This document shows, piece by piece, positions 4,597-7,377 of a stretch of 7,377 nt of DNA. The notes below the pieces were generated by a model. That model saw only the letters and a program-made list of their open reading frames with translations, made no database searches and was not told the origin of the DNA. How positions within the stretch are numbered: the stretch's first letter is position 1; each line of letters opens with the position of its first letter. Source of the DNA: Coriobacteriales bacterium (GTDB lineage Bacteria; Actinomycetota; Coriobacteriia; Coriobacteriales; UBA8131); assembly GCA_031276475.1 (NCBI GenBank), contig JAISMZ010000031.1, forward strand, positions 1 through 7,377, read 5' to 3'. Position numbers and translations under genes: made by a program.

Positions 4597-6561
4597 ATGA
4601 CGGAAAAGCAGGAACAGCAGGTATCCGAACCCGGTGCGGGTTCCGGCGCGAAACACTCGCGCCTGTTACCGGTCGTTCCCGAGCGCCATCGGCAGGTATT
4701 CGAGGCCCAGCGCCTGGCCACCAACGTCAACCGGATGTTCGGCTTTGCCATCTTCATCACCCTTTTTCAGGTGGCGCTGAATGTGGTGAACATCGTTATC
4801 CCTCAGCACACGGGCGACGGTATGCCCTTGCCGTTGGACTGCTGGATCATGCTTTCCCTGTTCGCCTTGCTGGCCGGTACCATCTTTTGGACGCTTTTCG
4901 GGCTGATGCGTCGCGGCCGCCTGATCAATCCGGGTTTGCGCAAAGTTGCCGTTCAGGCCCTGATCTATTGCAACGTCCTCGTTCAGCTGGCGTTTTGCAC
5001 CATCAATATCCTCTCCAACCAGGGTCTCAACAGTTTCATCCTCTTCCTGGTGATGTTCTCGATGATCCCCATCCTGCCCCGTCTGCAAAGCGTCGTGACG
5101 ATTCTCGCGGCCTTTGCCTACATCCTGATGGCGATGCTCCTTTCGCAGGGCGTCAGCGGAATCTGGTACGACGTTGCCGGCAACGAGATCGCCTGGACGA
5201 TAAACTCCTTTAGTCAGTTCGCCTTCTCGGACAACCGCGCGGTACTGCCGATGATCACGGGCATCTCTATCTTTGTCTCGGTGACGGTCTACAACCTCTA
5301 CGTGCGCAATTTTCTCAACGCCATCGCTTTGGAAGAACACAACACCGACCTTGCGGGCCTGATTAGTCAGCGCACCGCCGCGCTGGAGGAAAAAACTGTT
5401 GCCGCCGAGTTGGCGCTGCGCTCCAAATCGCGCTTCTTAACCAATATGAGTCACGAATTGCGCACGCCGCTGAATGCCATCATCGGCATGACTCATGTCG
5501 CGCAAAAGGCTTTGGAGAAGGGCGACGCGGCCAAGTCGCTGAGTTCGCTCGCAGAGGTGGACTCATCTTCGCGCCATCTGCTGGATATGCTCAACGACAT
5601 CCTCGACATCTCCAACATCGAGTCGGGCAAACTGCGGATCAATAACGAGCGCTTCCTTTTTCGCAAGGCGATGCAGGAGGTCGCCCGCGCGATTGCCGTC
5701 AAGGCCAGGGACAAATCCCAGAGCTTTACCGACAACATCGACCTGCTTGCGGAGATCACGGTTATCGGCGATAAGCTGCGGCTCAAGCAGGTGCTTTTTA
5801 ATCTGCTGGATAACGCCGTGGCCTTTACGCCGGAAGACGGCAAGATATCCCTGGAGGTTGTCTGTCAGTGCGATGACGAGGACTCGGCGACGCTTTCCTT
5901 CACGGTTACCGACACGGGCATCGGCATCGCGCCGGAGCGTGTCGAGCAGCTCTTTAAGGTCTTTGAGCGCGGTGACGATGAGCCCGGCGGCCATGCTGGC
6001 AGCGGTCTGGGGCTGACCATCAGCAAGTATCTGGTGGAGGAGATGGGCGGCAACATTGTCGTGGCATCCACGCCGGGTTCAGGCTCGGTGTTCTCCTTCA
6101 TTCTCAACTTTGCCAAGGCTACCGCGATGGAGCCAGACGGCAACCCGATAGTTCCCGAGCTGGCCGGCAAGCACATCCTCTCGGTGGAAGATATCGAGAT
6201 CAACCGGGCCGTGCTGCGGGAGCTTCTGGCCGAGACCCACGCCGAGGTTGACGAAGCTGAGGACGGGCTGGAGGCGCTGGAGAAGTTCAAGGCCGCGCCC
6301 GTGGGCTACTATGACCTGATCTTCATGGATCTGCTGATGCCGCAGATGGGTGGCCACGACGCTGCCCGTGCGATTCGCGGCCTTCAGCGCGACGATGCCG
6401 TGCGGGTGCCGATTGTGGCGATATCGGCAAACGCCTACGCCAGCGACCGCGAGAAGTCCTTTGACGCGGGAATGGATGAGCATCTGGCCAAGCCTTTGGA
6501 CTTTGCCGCCGTAATGGAGGTGCTGCGCAAATATATCAGTGAATATCAGCTGATTGGTTGA
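4597..6561 (+). CDS. Multi-TM hybrid histidine kinase with C-terminal receiver
   Basis: A 654-residue membrane protein. After a polar, Gln/Gly-rich N-terminus (1-45) come about six hydrophobic segments (about 47-68, 84-104, 116-139, 144-161, 163-184 and 216-236) forming an integral-membrane sensor I cannot assign to a named family. A short coiled coil (about 244-275) leads to the H-box NMSHELRTPLNAIIG with H286. The ATPase domain has the N-box at N406 (FNLLDNAV), G1 DTGIGI (439-444), the F-box LFKVFERGD and G2 GSGLGLTISKYL (468-479). The receiver (about 525-648) has E531 and D532 in the acidic pocket, phospho-acceptor D578 in LIFMDLLMPQMGG, S610 and K632 in LAKPLD. All catalytic residues are present, so an intramolecular His-to-Asp relay is expected. 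No HPt or DNA-binding output is attached. The gene follows the two-component pair after 169 nt with its own ribosome-binding site, so it is probably a separate unit. Confidence 0.93.
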   Translation: MTEKQEQQVSEPGAGSGAKHSRLLPVVPERHRQVFEAQRLATNVNRMFGFAIFITLFQVALNVVNIVIPQHTGDGMPLPLDCWIMLSLFALLAGTIFWTLFGLMRRGRLINPGLRKVAVQALIYCNVLVQLAFCTINILSNQGLNSFILFLVMFSMIPILPRLQSVVTILAAFAYILMAMLLSQGVSGIWYDVAGNEIAWTINSFSQFAFSDNRAVLPMITGISIFVSVTVYNLYVRNFLNAIALEEHNTDLAGLISQRTAALEEKTVAAELALRSKSRFLTNMSHELRTPLNAIIGMTHVAQKALEKGDAAKSLSSLAEVDSSSRHLLDMLNDILDISNIESGKLRINNERFLFRKAMQEVARAIAVKARDKSQSFTDNIDLLAEITVIGDKLRLKQVLFNLLDNAVAFTPEDGKISLEVVCQCDDEDSATLSFTVTDTGIGIAPERVEQLFKVFERGDDEPGGHAGSGLGLTISKYLVEEMGGNIVVASTPGSGSVFSFILNFAKATAMEPDGNPIVPELAGKHILSVEDIEINRAVLRELLAETHAEVDEAEDGLEALEKFKAAPVGYYDLIFMDLLMPQMGGHDAARAIRGLQRDDAVRVPIVAISANAYASDREKSFDAGMDEHLAKPLDFAAVMEVLRKYISEYQLIG

Positions 6562-6610
6562 AGTGCAGGATCAGGGATGTTCGCGATGGCTAATCGGCGT
6601 ACCCCTGAGC

Positions 6611-6616
6611 TATAAT
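6611..6616 (+). promoter_or_regulatory. -10 box TATAAT for the dehydrogenase gene
   Basis: A perfect TATAAT at 6611-6616, in the same gctataat context as the one at 253-260, lies in the gap after the hybrid kinase. Transcription would start near 6623, giving a leader of about 32 nt. No convincing -35 is visible at 16-18 nt upstream. GAGGAGG at 6635-6641 is a strong SD but 13 nt from the ATG; the weaker AGGG at 6643-6646 has normal spacing (8 nt). The gene therefore probably starts its own transcript. Confidence 0.5.
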
Positions 6617-6654
6617 TATCATAAACAAGCAGTTGAGGAGGTAGGGCCAAACTG

Positions 6655-7377
6655 ATGAGGATAACCGTCGCGGGAGCGGGCTACGTCGGTTTTGCAAACG
6701 CTGTGATGTTGGCACAGCGCCACGAGGTTCGCGTTTTTGACATCGATGAGTTGCGAGTGGCGACCATTAACGCCGGGGGCACACCGATTGCGGATGCAGA
6801 CATTGAGGCTTTGCTGAAGGCCGACCAACGCTTGGCGACGCCCACCTTAAATCTTAGAGCCAGTAGCGATGCGGCCTGGGCCTTTGCCGACGCCTCGTTG
6901 GTACTGATTGCCACACCGACCGATTATGATCCGCAGAGCAACCGCTTTGACACCACTTCCGTTGAGGCCGTTGTTGCCCAGGCCAGGCACCATGCGCCGT
7001 CGGCAACCATCGTTATTCGCTCGACGCTTCCTATCGGCTACAGCGCCCAGGTGGCGGCTGAGTGTCGGGCGGCAACCGGAGCAGTGGTTTTGCATGCTCC
7101 GGAGTTCCTGCGCGAAGGCAGCGCGCTTGATGACAGCCGGCACCCTTCGCGGCTGGTCATTGGCGCCGATCTTGGCGACGAGCGAGCGCTGGTCGTAGCG
7201 CGCGAGGTGGGGGAGCTGCTGCTCGCTGCTGCCGCGCCTCCCGTTGCCGCCCCGGCCCCGGCTACCGCCCCGGCCGCCGCCGCGCCTCCCGCCCCCGCCC
7301 CGGCCGCTGCGACCCTGGAGACCGCCGCGCCTCCCGCCCCCGCCCCGGCCGCCCCGGCCCCGGCTACCGCCCCGGCC
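6655..7377 (+). CDS. ugd: UDP-glucose 6-dehydrogenase-type nucleotide-sugar dehydrogenase, 5' part, with Ala/Pro insert
   Basis: 241 codons, open at the right edge. UDP-glucose dehydrogenase oxidises UDP-glucose to UDP-glucuronate with two NAD+, for surface polysaccharide. Residues 1-190 are the NAD-binding Rossmann domain: GAGYVG (7-12), VFDID (27-31), the INAGGTPI turn (38-45), ATPTDYDP (86-93), STLPIG (123-128) and APEFLREGSALDD..HPSRLVIG (148-170). The pattern resembles the short HasB/Ugd type, whose family shows LLLKSAA next and then, within about 15 residues, G-x-x-EAEAVKLF of the central domain. Here LLLAAAAPP at 188-196 enters an Ala/Pro tract that never reaches that motif by residue 241. 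The catalytic Lys and Cys would lie beyond the window, so activity cannot be judged. The ATG at 6655 fits the family's start. Another nucleotide-sugar dehydrogenase specificity is possible. Confidence 0.85.
   Translation, partial: MRITVAGAGYVGFANAVMLAQRHEVRVFDIDELRVATINAGGTPIADADIEALLKADQRLATPTLNLRASSDAAWAFADASLVLIATPTDYDPQSNRFDTTSVEAVVAQARHHAPSATIVIRSTLPIGYSAQVAAECRAATGAVVLHAPEFLREGSALDDSRHPSRLVIGADLGDERALVVAREVGELLLAAAAPPVAAPAPATAPAAAAPPAPAPAAATLETAAPPAPAPAAPAPATAPA
7231..7377 (+). repeat. GC-rich in-frame direct repeats encoding Ala/Pro tract, running off the window
   Basis: Two modules alternate. Module X (core gccgcgcctcccg) occurs at 7231, 7279 and 7324, spacings 48 and 45 nt; the latter two copies are identical over 31 nt (7277-7307 and 7322-7352). 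Module Y, a 30-nt exact direct repeat containing ggctaccgcc, lies at 7246-7275 and 7348-7377, 102 nt apart. A non-repeated segment, gctgcgaccctggag (AATLE), separates X copies at 7306-7320. All spacings are multiples of three. The encoded tract is residues 193-241 of the dehydrogenase, nearly all Ala and Pro with a few Thr, Val, Leu and Glu. The window ends exactly at the end of the second Y copy, so total length is unknown. Confidence 0.9.

Noticed and set aside
4666..5340. 224-residue minus-strand open frame opposite the hybrid kinase membrane region
   Set aside because: Composition is charged and His/Asp/Gln-rich, as expected when hydrophobic codons are read in reverse; no domain or start signal.
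6571..6608. tcaggg/ccctga inverted pair after the hybrid kinase as a terminator
   Set aside because: Only 6 bp with a 26-nt loop and no T-run; chance pairing is likely.
7231..7377. CRISPR array or origin iterons
   Set aside because: The repeats are contiguous, unequal, GC-rich and in frame with a coding sequence, without unique spacers of constant length; they encode an Ala/Pro tract.

Overview
This is a high-GC stretch (roughly 60% by eye) of ordinary-looking chromosomal genes. The gene set is a MctB-type 'copper transporter' protein, a type III pantothenate kinase, an OmpR-type two-component pair and a multi-TM hybrid kinase. With an apparently leaderless gene, this suggests an actinobacterium, most plausibly class Coriobacteriia (Eggerthella/Adlercreutzia/Olsenella-like). 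That assignment is inference from gene families and base composition; no marker in the window settles it. Nothing here indicates a transposon, phage, CRISPR array or stable RNA gene.

Layout. 1-113 (-): the first 37 codons of a ribbon-helix-helix antitoxin-like protein cut by the window edge, with a palindrome over its extended -10. 267-1691 (+): a long MctB/SteB-family envelope protein starting 7 nt downstream of a perfect TATAAT, carrying a Ser/Ala/Asp tandem-repeat insert. 1707-2558 (-): coaX, convergent with it, 15 nt apart. 2653-3363 and 3381-4427 (+): a response regulator and its histidine kinase, divergent from coaX. 4428-4596: a gap with a 10-bp perfect hairpin. 4597-6561 (+): a six-TM hybrid histidine kinase with a C-terminal receiver. 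6655 to the window end (+): the 5' part of a UDP-glucose 6-dehydrogenase-type gene, open at the right edge.

How the genes relate. The regulator and orthodox kinase form a classical pair. The hybrid kinase next to them has no HPt or output domain and needs a partner outside the window or in trans. coaX serves CoA synthesis and has no obvious link to its neighbours. The dehydrogenase would supply UDP-glucuronate for surface polysaccharide, and the MctB-family protein sits at the envelope. A shared envelope theme is possible but not shown.

The most unusual feature is at the right end. Where a UDP-glucose dehydrogenase should cross from its NAD-binding domain into its central helical domain, the reading frame runs into an Ala/Pro-rich tract. 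It is built from exact 30-31-nt direct repeats spaced in multiples of three, and is still continuing when the window ends. The MctB-family gene has a comparable in-frame expansion with different composition. I found no convincing evidence of a wholly new multi-gene system; the low-complexity expansions inside conserved proteins are the best lead.
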